NCBI RefSeq assembly: GCF_000238075.1
Contig: NZ_JH414504.1
Location: forward strand, 49,927 to 113,926
Reading direction: 5' to 3'
Source of the DNA: Oribacterium asaccharolyticum ACB7
Lineage (GTDB): Bacteria > Bacillota > Clostridia > Lachnospirales > Lachnospiraceae
Length of the DNA stretch: 64,000 bases
The position numbers and the translations under genes are program-made. Numbering within the stretch: position 1 is the first letter of the stretch; every line of letters starts with the position of its first letter. Shown in pieces: positions 1-9,000 of this stretch. The notes beneath the pieces are model-generated. The model was not told where the DNA came from and did no database searches. It saw only the letters and a list, made by a program, of their open reading frames with translations.

Positions 1-6
1 GACAAG

Positions 7-261
7 ATGAGTAAGCTAAGGTGTTATGAGAGAAACTATGGAAGAGAGAAGCTTCTTCAGTTGGTGCGGATAGGTCGAGAAGAAAGAAAGCTGGAAGCGA
101 CCGGAACAGAAGGGATAAGTGTAAAGGAAATAAGACTTAGAGATGTGTTAAAAGAGCACTATGATGCGTCAAAGAAATATATAGATGGGCTCCATGCATC
201 AATTCCGGGAGAAACGGTTAAGAAGACTTTCTCCATACGGAACCACCTCCGTTTATTATAA
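7..261 (+). CDS. Unrecognised small protein, possibly cut by the window edge
   Basis: An 84-residue reading frame rich in Lys, Arg and Glu, with no signal peptide or membrane segment. I do not recognise a family. No stop codon lies between the window edge and the ATG, so the true start may be upstream and this may be the tail of a longer gene. No ribosome site is visible before the ATG. It lies just before a broken c-di-GMP gene, so it could itself be part of a rearranged region. It may not be a real gene. Confidence 0.3.
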   Translation: MSKLRCYERNYGREKLLQLVRIGREERKLEATGTEGISVKEIRLRDVLKEHYDASKKYIDGLHASIPGETVKKTFSIRNHLRLL

Positions 262-354
262 AATTTTGACATGACATAAAAATGATAATAAGATAATTGA
301 AAAGTTGAGGACCTATATCAAGGTGTATTTTTGAAGCTCGTTAACTGACAGTAA

Positions 355-444
355 GTTTACTCCATCACAAAGGGTAAGAATCATTTTGTCTTCTATACGG
401 ACGAGTTACGATACAGAAAAGAAAAGATCAATCAAATTTTAAAA
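355..444 (+). pseudogene. Residual GGDEF-domain tail fused in frame to the EAL gene
   Basis: Reading the EAL frame upstream of its ATG gives about 30 more codons before an in-frame TAA at 352-354. The translation includes KGKNHFVFYTDELRYRKEK, which resembles the end of a GGDEF domain and the linker found in GGDEF-EAL proteins. The rest of a GGDEF domain, including the signature, is not visible upstream. I read this as the remnant left when the 5' part of the gene was deleted or replaced. Confidence 0.55.
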
Positions 445-1158
445 ATGGTTGAAAGAGCGATTCAACAAAATGCCTTTTATATGGTTTATCAACCGCAGGT
501 AGAGTGTAAGGGAAGAAAAATTGTGGGATTTGAGTCACTTCTTCGCATTCGGAATGAGGCGTGCTCTCCGGACCAGTTTATTCCGGTTGCAGAGCAATAC
601 GGTTATATTACCAAACTTGGAAAGATTGCAGTGGAACAGGTTGTAAGACAATTGGCCAGATGGAAGGATGAAGGCAGGACACTTTGCCCCATTTCGATTA
701 ATTTCAGCAGCTATCAGATTTATGATGATGATTTTGTGGACTTCCTTCTCTATCAAATGGAGAGACACGGGATTCCTCATGAATATGTGGTTTTGGAGAT
801 TACGGAGAGCATTCTCTTCGAAGAATCCAAACAGACCAAAGCGGTTTTTAAAAGACTGGTAGAAGAGGGAATAGAGTTACATCTGGATGACTTCGGAACG
901 GGCTATAGCAGCTTTGCCTATCTTCCCTATATTCCTTTAAATACAGTAAAAATGGATAAGTCTATTGTGGATAACTTTCTTTCCTCCAATGGGGATGTGG
1001 TTCGAAATTTAATCAGCATTGTCCATGATCTGGGAATGGTTGTTATTGTAGAGGGAGTAGAGGAAGAGTGGCAGTACGAAAAGTTGGTAGAGTACGGATG
1101 TGACAGAATACAGGGCTATCTTTTTGGCGGTCCGGTACTTGCGACAGAGATATCTTAA
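445..1158 (+). CDS. EAL-domain c-di-GMP phosphodiesterase, 5'-truncated
   Basis: A 237-residue, nearly complete EAL domain, the family that hydrolyses c-di-GMP to pGpG. Visible motifs are YQPQV, then FESLLR (ESL in place of EAL), INFSS (metal-binding Asn), LEITES, LDDFGTGYSS (Asp pair), VKMDKS (Lys), VEGVE (Glu) and QGYLFG (Gln). All catalytic positions I can place are present, so the domain could be active. There is no signal or membrane segment. The ATG at 445 lacks a Shine-Dalgarno sequence, and the upstream frame encodes a GGDEF-like tail. The gene is therefore probably a truncated GGDEF-EAL protein, and its expression is uncertain. Confidence 0.8.
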   Translation: MVERAIQQNAFYMVYQPQVECKGRKIVGFESLLRIRNEACSPDQFIPVAEQYGYITKLGKIAVEQVVRQLARWKDEGRTLCPISINFSSYQIYDDDFVDFLLYQMERHGIPHEYVVLEITESILFEESKQTKAVFKRLVEEGIELHLDDFGTGYSSFAYLPYIPLNTVKMDKSIVDNFLSSNGDVVRNLISIVHDLGMVVIVEGVEEEWQYEKLVEYGCDRIQGYLFGGPVLATEIS

Positions 1159-1277
1159 AATATTAAAAATGGAATATCGCTTTATCGACTTAATACTATA
1201 TATTGCACAAAAAAATAGAAAATAAAAGAATATTATTATGCACTTTGATTTTATTAAGAGAATAAAGTAGCATTTAA

Positions 1278-1305
1278 TTGAAATATTCTTAAATTGTGCT
1301 AGACT
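1278..1305 (+). promoter_or_regulatory. Sigma-A-type promoter of the CnaB adhesin gene
   Basis: TTGAAA at 1278-1283 and TAGACT at 1300-1305 are separated by 16 bp. A TGTGC extension precedes the -10 element. It lies in an AT-rich stretch (about 1160-1300) about 100 bp before the adhesin start. Confidence 0.6.
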
Positions 1306-1404
1306 GGATAAGCGAATTCTTAATGATTAAGAATTGAATTGGAGAAGAAGAACATACTGTTGGATTTTAATTGCTTTTTAATGAAAGCAAGAAGGAGTAG
1401 AAAG

Positions 1405-3894
1405 ATGAAGCGAAAAAGAAAATTGCTAGCCATCTTGATGGCCGTAGCTATGGCTTGGCAGGGTTTATCCCTTGCACAGGCGGAGGAGCTGGGAAGTTCC
1501 GGCGTCGCATCGGAGAGTACCCTTCCCTCAACCTCTGAGAGCAGCGGTGTTCCTTCTGAGGAAGATATAAGGGCTGCTCAGGCAAAAAGCGAGGAAGCCA
1601 AGGTACAGGAAGCCGGAGAAGCTCAGACTATGGCGCTAAACGCACAAGGTGCAACTGCAACGGAAAACAGTAAATCGATTGCAGTCAATATTACTGATGC
1701 ATCTTATACCGATAAGGACGGAAATCCTTACAACGGTTCAGGAGTACACAACCATAGTTTTCTCGGAATCAAGGTAGCTTATTCGATTCCGGATGGTGAG
1801 AGTCCCAAGGCCGGGGATAAAACAAGTATTAAGTTCCCGGATTCCTTTACGGGATTACAGTCGGAAGACTTCCCCATCACGGACGGAGGAGAGTTGGTTG
1901 CGACGGCTCATTATGATGCACAGAGCAATACCATGGTTTTAACCTACAGTTCATTTGTAGAGAGAAAGAGCAATATCAAGGTGAATTTCCGTCTTTCCGT
2001 GCAGGTTAACTCTGCCGTGGAGCCCAATCCGAAGGATATCACGGGAAATCTTACCATAAATGGAAGCAATACTTTTGCAATTTCCGGAAAAGTCCATTAC
2101 ACCGGGATTGAGAAAGATAGCGATTTTGAGTTGGTAAAGGATGCCAATCAGACTTTGGATGAGGCTACGGATCCACAGACAGGCAATAAGATCAAGCTGG
2201 TTCGGTACCGTATTTTAATAAATCTTGGAGAAGCAAGAACCAATCTGACCTTAACGGATGCTTTGGGAGACGGTGCATTTTCTTATTATGTAGACGATTC
2301 TCATCCTGTATCGGTTCGGAAAGGTGTATGGGAAAGAGGAAGTTTTTCGGGAACAAAGTGGAATCCCGATCCCATTAACGGAAAGCATTGGGATTTAAGG
2401 AATGATACAAAGACAGACGGGGCGCCTCATATTACGGCAATTGAGAAGGAATTTAAGCAGTCCGCTCCCGGAAAGAAGAGTTTTCAGCTTCATCTTGGCA
2501 ATGTGAAGGCCGAAGAAGGCTATGAGATTTTCTACTACGCGAAGTTTGACGGTATTCCCAAGACGAATTTTGATTATAAGAATAATATTGAAGTGAATTC
2601 CGACGGAACTTCCGGCGGGCCGAAGAGAGCTAAGTATGATTTGTATGTAAAGAACTCCGGCGGTTCCGGCAGCGGTGAGAATTATGTTCTCAATATCAAG
2701 AAGGTAAATGAGGACGGAGAAGCCCTGAAGGGTGCAAAATTTGCCATTGCCAACAGTGAGAACCTTTTGGTTGCACAGGTGACGACCAATGAGAACGGAG
2801 AAGCCAGTGTTGGAGATCTTTTAAAGGATAATTATACGGTGCAGGAGATTGCTGCTCCACAGGGATATATTCTTTCCAATGAAAAATATACCGTGTCGGC
2901 GGATAGCTTTGATGCATCCAATACAGCACTTCTTAAGGTTACCAATGTAAAATCCGGACAAAAGAGAAGTGTGGAAGTCACGAAAAAGTGGGTTGATGCC
3001 GGCAACAAAGCACAGTTAAGACCCAATAAAGTAACCGTAGAATTGCTTCGTAACGGAGAGGCTACCGGAGATACACTTGATTTAAGCCAGGATAATGCTT
3101 GGAAGGCTGCTTTTACGGATTTGCCCAAGTACGATGACAATAGTAAGTTATTCAACTATAGTATTCGCGAAAAGGCGGTAGAGGGCTACAGCCCGGCTGT
3201 TTCCGGAACACAGGGACTCGGCTTTACCGTGACGAATACCATCAATACGAAGATTTCCATTCCTGTTACCAAGGTTTGGAACGGAAAGGGAGACCATCCC
3301 GCTTCCGTCAAGGTGCGTTTGCTTGCAAATGGAAAGGAAATAGCATCTCAACTTCTTTCCGATGCCAACAATTGGCAATACACTTTTGTGAATCTGGAGA
3401 GAAGCAAGGACGGACAGCCGATTCAATACACTGTAACGGAGGATGCTGTTCCGGGATTTAGTAGCAGCATTTCCGGTGATGCCAATTCCGGATACGGTTT
3501 TGTATTCACCAATACAAAGCTTAAGCCAAACGACCCGGGAAATTCCGGAAACGGAGGAAATGGCGGTGGAAATAACGGCGGCGGAAACAACGGTGGCGGA
3601 AACAACGGTGGAAACAATGGAGGTACAAGTCCTTCGGTTAAACCGGGCAGTAAGAATCCGTCTTCCGTATTAGGAGACTCTCGTAATGCTTCCACGACGA
3701 CTCCGGATGCCAAAGCCCAGGTAAAAGGTCAGGTAAAAGGTGAGGGAAGAGATCCGGAGAGTAAAGAACCGGAAGTGGAGAGAGATACAAAGACCTCCGA
3801 TCAGAGTAGAGCTTTACAGTATCTCTTACTCTTTGCCGTATCGGCTTGCGGATTGGTAGGCTATCTTTATAACGATAAGAAAAAGAAAGCATAA
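1405..3894 (+). CDS. Secreted CnaB/SpaA-type repeat adhesin with atypical C-terminal anchor
   Basis: An 829-residue surface protein. I chose ATG 1405 because AGAAGGAG precedes it; an upstream in-frame start at 1339 lacks a site and would bury the signal peptide. Order: signal peptide ending near AQAEE; Ser/Ala/Glu-rich stretch; a collagen-adhesin-like beta region (about 80-420); three CnaB-like domains starting near NIKKVNEDGE, VTKKWVD and VTKVWNGKG; a Gly/Asn repeat; a hydrophobic segment (YLLLFAVSACGLVGYL) and a KKKK tail. CnaB domains commonly form Lys-Asn isopeptide bonds. There is no LPXTG: the residues before the membrane segment read DTKTSDQS, perhaps a variant of the common KTGD-type sorting signal. 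A role in adhesion is inferred from domains only. Confidence 0.8.
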   Translation: MKRKRKLLAILMAVAMAWQGLSLAQAEELGSSGVASESTLPSTSESSGVPSEEDIRAAQAKSEEAKVQEAGEAQTMALNAQGATATENSKSIAVNITDASYTDKDGNPYNGSGVHNHSFLGIKVAYSIPDGESPKAGDKTSIKFPDSFTGLQSEDFPITDGGELVATAHYDAQSNTMVLTYSSFVERKSNIKVNFRLSVQVNSAVEPNPKDITGNLTINGSNTFAISGKVHYTGIEKDSDFELVKDANQTLDEATDPQTGNKIKLVRYRILINLGEARTNLTLTDALGDGAFSYYVDDSHPVSVRKGVWERGSFSGTKWNPDPINGKHWDLRNDTKTDGAPHITAIEKEFKQSAPGKKSFQLHLGNVKAEEGYEIFYYAKFDGIPKTNFDYKNNIEVNSDGTSGGPKRAKYDLYVKNSGGSGSGENYVLNIKKVNEDGEALKGAKFAIANSENLLVAQVTTNENGEASVGDLLKDNYTVQEIAAPQGYILSNEKYTVSADSFDASNTALLKVTNVKSGQKRSVEVTKKWVDAGNKAQLRPNKVTVELLRNGEATGDTLDLSQDNAWKAAFTDLPKYDDNSKLFNYSIREKAVEGYSPAVSGTQGLGFTVTNTINTKISIPVTKVWNGKGDHPASVKVRLLANGKEIASQLLSDANNWQYTFVNLERSKDGQPIQYTVTEDAVPGFSSSISGDANSGYGFVFTNTKLKPNDPGNSGNGGNGGGNNGGGNNGGGNNGGNNGGTSPSVKPGSKNPSSVLGDSRNASTTTPDAKAQVKGQVKGEGRDPESKEPEVERDTKTSDQSRALQYLLLFAVSACGLVGYLYNDKKKKA
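3538..3629 (+). repeat. In-gene Gly/Asn-coding tandem repeat
   Basis: Repeated units of roughly GGCGGAAACAACGGT encode a Gly/Asn-rich linker (GGGNNGGGNNGG) between the last CnaB domain and the C-terminal anchor. Near-identical short units of this kind can change copy number by slippage without breaking the frame. Confidence 0.7.
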
Positions 3895-3957
3895 AAGTAA
3901 GATAGAATGAAAAAGAGAAACTTGCGGGTCTTCCTGTAAGGAGACCGGAAAAACGAT

Positions 3958-3999
3958 AAGACGTCAGATTCAATACGATTTGGATCTGACGTCTTTTTT
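3958..3999 (+). terminator. Rho-independent terminator of the adhesin gene
   Basis: A perfect 12-bp stem, AAGACGTCAGAT (3958-3969) with ATCTGACGTCTT (3984-3995), encloses a 14-nt loop and is followed by a T run. Confidence 0.9.
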
Positions 4000-4055
4000 G
4001 TGTTCTTAACGAGGAACGCTTGCGGAGCATTGCGGTATTATGTCGGAAATGCGGT

Positions 4056-4117
4056 TTATAGGACAAAACGTGTTGATGAAAACCGGGATTATAGGACAAA
4101 ACGTGTTGATAAAAACC
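4056..4117. repeat. Two near-identical 29-bp direct repeats, period 33 bp
   Basis: TTATAGGACAAAACGTGTTG occurs at 4056 and again at 4089. Both copies continue as AT(A/G)AAAACC. They fill part of the gap of about 380 bp between the adhesin terminator and the promoter of the next gene. No ORF covers them. The function is unknown. Confidence 0.7.
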
Positions 4118-4197
4118 GCTCTACAGCTAGATAAATAGTATCCGGAATCCGCCGGGATTATAATTCGTTATAATGACCTTCATATATAAATAGTTTA

Positions 4198-4226
4198 TTG
4201 AATCTAATTTATAGTTAGTATATACT
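4198..4226 (+). promoter_or_regulatory. Promoter of the cell-wall-binding protein/protease operon
   Basis: TTGAAT at 4198-4203 and TATACT at 4221-4226 are separated by exactly 17 bp. The -10 element lies inside a perfect palindrome, so this promoter is probably controlled by a dimeric DNA-binding protein. Confidence 0.7.
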
Positions 4227-4232
4227 AACTAT
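4211..4232. promoter_or_regulatory. Perfect 22-bp palindromic operator
   Basis: The 22 bases are identical on both strands, with the half site ATAGTTAGTAT. The palindrome spans the -10 element of the promoter at 4198-4226. A bound dimer would block RNA polymerase, which suggests a repressor. No cognate regulator gene is adjacent. Confidence 0.65.
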
Positions 4233-4271
4233 GTATTATTCTTGAAAATTATTTTGTATGAGGAGGAAATC

Positions 4272-5996
4272 ATGAAAAGAAAAAGAGTGAAGGGGAAAAG
4301 TTGTTTGGGAGCTTTTCTCTTCTTGTCCTGTGCTTTGAGTACCATGGGCTATGCCGGAACATGGAAAAATACCGGGAAGAATTGGCAATATTTGGCAGAG
4401 AGCGGAGACGCACAAAAAGGCTGGCTTTTGGATAGCGGAACTTGGTACTTTTTGGATGAAAATACCGGTGTATTGAAGGATAAATGGCTTTTTTATCAGG
4501 GGAAATGGTACTTCTTAAATCCGCAGTCTGACGGGAGCCGCGGAAAAATGCTTAGCGGCTGGCAGTGGGTTGACGGCTACTGCTATTTTCTAAAAGAGGA
4601 TGGGGAGCTCCTCCTGTCTGCGATTACTCCGGATGGTTATCAGGTAAATGAATTAGGACAGTGGGTTTCGGAAGACGGAAAAGCAATCCATATAGAAGGA
4701 AAGGGATACTCTACTAAGGCAGTGGAAGAGGAAAATAAAAATCCGGTGGTTGCGGGAGCTTCCAGAGCAGTTCCCGGAGGGAGCGGCTCGCAAGGAAGAC
4801 GGGGAGGCTCCGGTTCCGGGGGAGGCGGTCTGGGAGGAGCTTCTGCGGTAAGTCCTGCTGTGCCAAAAGAGGAGAAGAAAGAGATGGGGAATGCGCAGGA
4901 AGAGTCCAATAAGAAAGAAAATCCTGCAGAGCCACCGAAGGAAGAGAAAAAGCCGGAGGAGAAGAAAGAGAACTCGAAGGAAAATGAAGGCGGAAAAGAG
5001 AGCGAGCTTTCCAAGCTTACAGTGACTTCTGTTACGGAACTTGCCGCTGTCTCTATTGAACAGGGAAGAAGCTATTATGACAATGAGTTACCGACAAAGC
5101 TGGAATTAAATCTCAGCAATGGTAAGAAGGTAGAAGTTTCCATTCTTTCCATCGATAAGCAAAATGTAAAAACCTGGCAGCCCGGAGAATATCTTTTAAA
5201 AGTGAACTACAACCTTCCGGAAGGTGTAGAAGGAGAAAAACCGGAAGTATCGCTACGCTTCATTGTACGGAAAAAGAGCAATTTTACTTTAGAAAAAGAG
5301 GAATATGATGTTTCAGAGGATGTAGTCTTGCAGTTCCATGAAGATCAATTGGAAGAGGGAGATACGATCCATCTTGAAGCAGGTAAGTCGGAGGAGGACT
5401 ATTACTACAAGGAGCTTACGGAGGGCAGGGAGTATGAAACGGATTATGAGAATAACAGCGTTATTTTGCATTCCGATGCCTTACTGAAAAAACTATATTC
5501 TTCCGTGTATAAGGACGGAAAGCTTTCCGGATCGAAAAAAGTCTATTTGGATATCAGCAGAAAAAAGAAGGGGCAAATCGGCTTAAGTTCTTACGCCTTA
5601 CATTTTACGTATCGCCATGCAGAGAAAAAGGATGAGAAAGAGGATTCTAAGAAAGAGAATTTGATAGAGGCACATCCGGGCGGAGGTGTGACTTCCTTTA
5701 CGCAAAGAAGAGAAGATCTGCGATTCCCCTTCTATCATGGGAATTACGAATCATTGGATTTTGGGAAAATCGGGCAGATTCGATTCTATGTAGATGGTAG
5801 CAAGGAAGAATTGACAGGGCTTAAGTTGTTCAAGGGATATGCTAACGAGGATGTGCCCGAGGACGGGTACGAGGCGATTCTCGTCTTGCCGTTTTCGACA
5901 GTGCAAGAAAAGCTGCAAGACAATCAGATCAGGATCTATGGAGAGGGAGGCGGCTACAAGATTGCGCCCTTCACCATTAGTTATGAAAAGGAATAG
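4272..5996 (+). CDS. Secreted protein with N-terminal cell-wall (choline)-binding repeats
   Basis: A 574-residue exported protein. ATG 4272 follows GAGGAGGAAATC; an earlier ATG at 4242 has no site and would precede the signal peptide. Order: signal peptide ending near MGYAG; about four aromatic-Gly repeats of the cell-wall/choline-binding type (GWLLDSGTWYFLDE, KWYFLN, GWQWVDGYCYFL); a Gly/Ser linker; a Glu/Lys/Pro-rich stretch (about 200-250); then a C-terminal half of Ig-like or unassigned beta domains. Repeats at the N-terminus attach it to teichoic-acid choline or similar glycans. No enzymatic motif is visible. The protease gene begins 29 bp downstream, so the two are probably cotranscribed and may act together. 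Confidence 0.75.
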   Translation: MKRKRVKGKSCLGAFLFLSCALSTMGYAGTWKNTGKNWQYLAESGDAQKGWLLDSGTWYFLDENTGVLKDKWLFYQGKWYFLNPQSDGSRGKMLSGWQWVDGYCYFLKEDGELLLSAITPDGYQVNELGQWVSEDGKAIHIEGKGYSTKAVEEENKNPVVAGASRAVPGGSGSQGRRGGSGSGGGGLGGASAVSPAVPKEEKKEMGNAQEESNKKENPAEPPKEEKKPEEKKENSKENEGGKESELSKLTVTSVTELAAVSIEQGRSYYDNELPTKLELNLSNGKKVEVSILSIDKQNVKTWQPGEYLLKVNYNLPEGVEGEKPEVSLRFIVRKKSNFTLEKEEYDVSEDVVLQFHEDQLEEGDTIHLEAGKSEEDYYYKELTEGREYETDYENNSVILHSDALLKKLYSSVYKDGKLSGSKKVYLDISRKKKGQIGLSSYALHFTYRHAEKKDEKEDSKKENLIEAHPGGGVTSFTQRREDLRFPFYHGNYESLDFGKIGQIRFYVDGSKEELTGLKLFKGYANEDVPEDGYEAILVLPFSTVQEKLQDNQIRIYGEGGGYKIAPFTISYEKE

Positions 5997-6025
5997 CGCT
6001 TTTTAATTCTTGAAAAGGGGAAGCT

Positions 6026-9000
6026 ATGAGAAATATTTTCAGAAAATGGATAAGCGGCATTCTGGTAATGCTGCTTATATTGGGGAATGTGGCTTATACG
6101 GGGGCATTCTCTTCCTATGCGGCGATAGAAGAAAGTGAAATCGCAAAGATTATAGGAGAGCAGAAAGGCCCCTATGATGTCATGATTCGTCTCGATTATT
6201 TTGGCGCGGACAAAGATGCTTTAAGCAGAAAAGAAAAGGCGGAAAGAGCACAGAAAGAGCTTTTAGCTTATTTATCGGAAGAAAAAGAGAACGGCAACGT
6301 TGAAAAATATGAGGCCTTTTATATTGCTAACGGCGTACATGCCGTTGTGGAAAAGGCGGAGGTCTTATATGAAATTGCAAAGCAGGAAAATGTCATTGCC
6401 GTTACGCCCAATCAAAGAATAAAACTCATTCGACCTGTGGAAGAGGAAAAAAAATCCAGGAAGAAGAGGGAAATCTTTGAGCCGGATGAAAGAAGAATTG
6501 AGTGGGGCGTTTCCATGGTGCATGGAGATAAAGTCTGGGAAGAATATCAGATTACCGGGAAGGGGGTTACCGTAGGAATCATTGATACGGGGGTGAATTA
6601 TAAGCTACCGGCAATCAAGAAAAATTACAAGGGTTACGATGAAACAAGCGGAAAGTTTGACAAATCCTACTATAAAGATTTTGTGGATGGTCTGCCGGAG
6701 CCTATGGCGGATCACGTCAACGATCACGGTACGCATGTAGCCGGAACCATTACCGGTGCGGAAGGAGAAAATTTGAACCGCATAGGTGTAGCGCCGGGGG
6801 CAAAATTCATCAGTGCAAGAGCAATTAATGATCAGGGCGGTGAAACCAGTAATCTGCTTGCTGCGGCGGAATGGATGCTGGAGCAAAAGCCAGATGTGAT
6901 TAACAATTCCTGGGGAGGGGACAGCGACGACAATCGCTGGTTCTATGATATTGCCGAAGCCTGGAAGGAAGCCGGAATTGTAGGCGTTTTTGCTGCCGGA
7001 AATCAAAGCGGAAGGGAAGGCGTTCCCGGACTTGGCACAGTGGCAAATCCGGGCAATATGTTAAATGTCCTTACGGTAGGAGCGGTAGATATCCATAAGA
7101 AATTGGGGACTTTCTCGAAGAAAGGCCCCTCAGCCTTTGATGATACGAAGAAAATCATTAAACCGGAGTTGGTTGCACCGGGAGTACAGGTGCGTTCTTT
7201 GGACGCTACCGGAAATTATGTTTCCTGGAATGGTACCAGTATGGCAACACCCCATGTAGTCGGCGTCGTTGCTTTGCTTAGGGAAGCAAATCCGAATCTT
7301 TCTGTGGAAGAGATTATTTCTCTGTTGGAATCTACGGCAGAACCGCTTTCCGATGCACAATATAAAGACAGTCCTAATATGGCTTACGGCTACGGCCTGG
7401 TCAATGCCTATGATGCCGTCTCTAAGATCAAAGGAAAAGCTATCGGAAAAATCTATGGAAAGATTTTAAAAGAGGGGCAGGACCATACTGCCGCAACAGG
7501 TGAAGCGGAGTCGGAGAAAGAAGCTTATCTGGGAAGAGATTATCGGGTGAGTGCACTGCTTAAGGACGATGTTTCGATTCGTGAAGCTAAGGCTTATTTT
7601 AGCTTTAATGATGAGACGGAAGAACAAAGCATTGCGTTAAACTTACAGAGCGGCATTCAAAATGACGGAATCTATACGGGAGAAATTCAAGCGGAACTTC
7701 TGAAAGAGGGAGTCATGCATCTTCGCATTGCAGCCACGGACTTCGCCGGTAATGTTACGGAAATCAGACAGGAGGTTTCCGTGCATCCGGGGGCAAGTCT
7801 TCCGTGGGACTTTGATTTTGAAAAGGATTTGTCCGGCTTCCTTCTGAAGGGAAATTGGGCGCTTTCCAAGAGAGAATCCTCGAAAGAACCGACACTTCCG
7901 GATGGCAGTACCCAATATATCGGAATCGACGGAGGCTCTCCCATCTTTACAGCAAGCGTAGAAAGCTCCCTGGAATTACCGCCAATGGATTTCAGTGCAT
8001 TTTCCAAAGGAGATAACTTATGTCTTACGGCGGATGTGTACAATTCTTTCCAAGGAATTTGTCGTGCGGAAATTCAGGCAAGATTGGCTTCCGAAAAGGA
8101 ATGGAAGACGGTTTACCAAACGGTTTTAAGACCGGATATTACGGAAAGATCCTGGGAAAGAAACAGCTATTCTTTGGCGGAATATGCCGGAGCGGGAGAA
8201 CCCGTATTGCTGCGCTTTTATTTCCTGGGAAGAGGAGAAGGCGCAGGATGGTATTTGGATAATCTGCATATCGGGCTTGGAGATACCCTTCCTCCGAAAA
8301 AGGTGGAAGGGCTGAAGGCTGAAATGGAGGAAAGGGGGATTCGTCTCCGTTTCACCATGAACGAAGAGACGGATATGAAAGAATACGCCATAGAGAAAAA
8401 GGCTTCGGGAGAGGAGGAATTTCGGGAAATTGCAATTCTTCCGCAGGGCTTTAAGAAGAAATTTATAGATGAGAAGGGCGTAAAAACACACTATGAAATG
8501 TCTTATTTGGATGAAGATGTTTTGGAAGGAGAAAGCTATAGCTATCGGATTATTGCAAGAGATTTGTCGGGAAATGAAAGTGAAAGCTCCAAGACGCTTA
8601 AGGTAAAATACGGAAGCTTAAGAAGCAATGTTTCCTATAATTTTGATGATGAGGATGGCGGTTTTCAGCCGGAGACCCTGCAGTACAATATCAATGATTG
8701 GGAGCATGGCAAGATAGCGCTTCCTGCCGATTGGATGGAGAAGACCCTATTATATCGGAATGTTTACGAAGGTCTTATGGTTAATCAGACCGGCGTATGG
8801 GGGACGGTCCTGAACGGTCCGATGAGTCACGGTTTTACAGTGAAGCAGGATGCGGTTCTTTTGATGCCTTCCTTTACAGTGGAAAAAGGGGATTATTTTT
8901 ACTTTGACAGTTTCTCCGTTCGTAGCAATATCGACCAGAACATCAGTTTCACGGTGGAAATACAAAAGGAGGGAGAGGACAGCTTTGCCACACTGTTCAG

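Noticed and set aside
3423..3713. Long minus-strand frames opposite the adhesin's Gly/Asn repeat
   Set aside because: The Pro/Phe-rich translation is the complement of the GGN-coding repeat; the plus strand has signal peptide, domains and a ribosome site.
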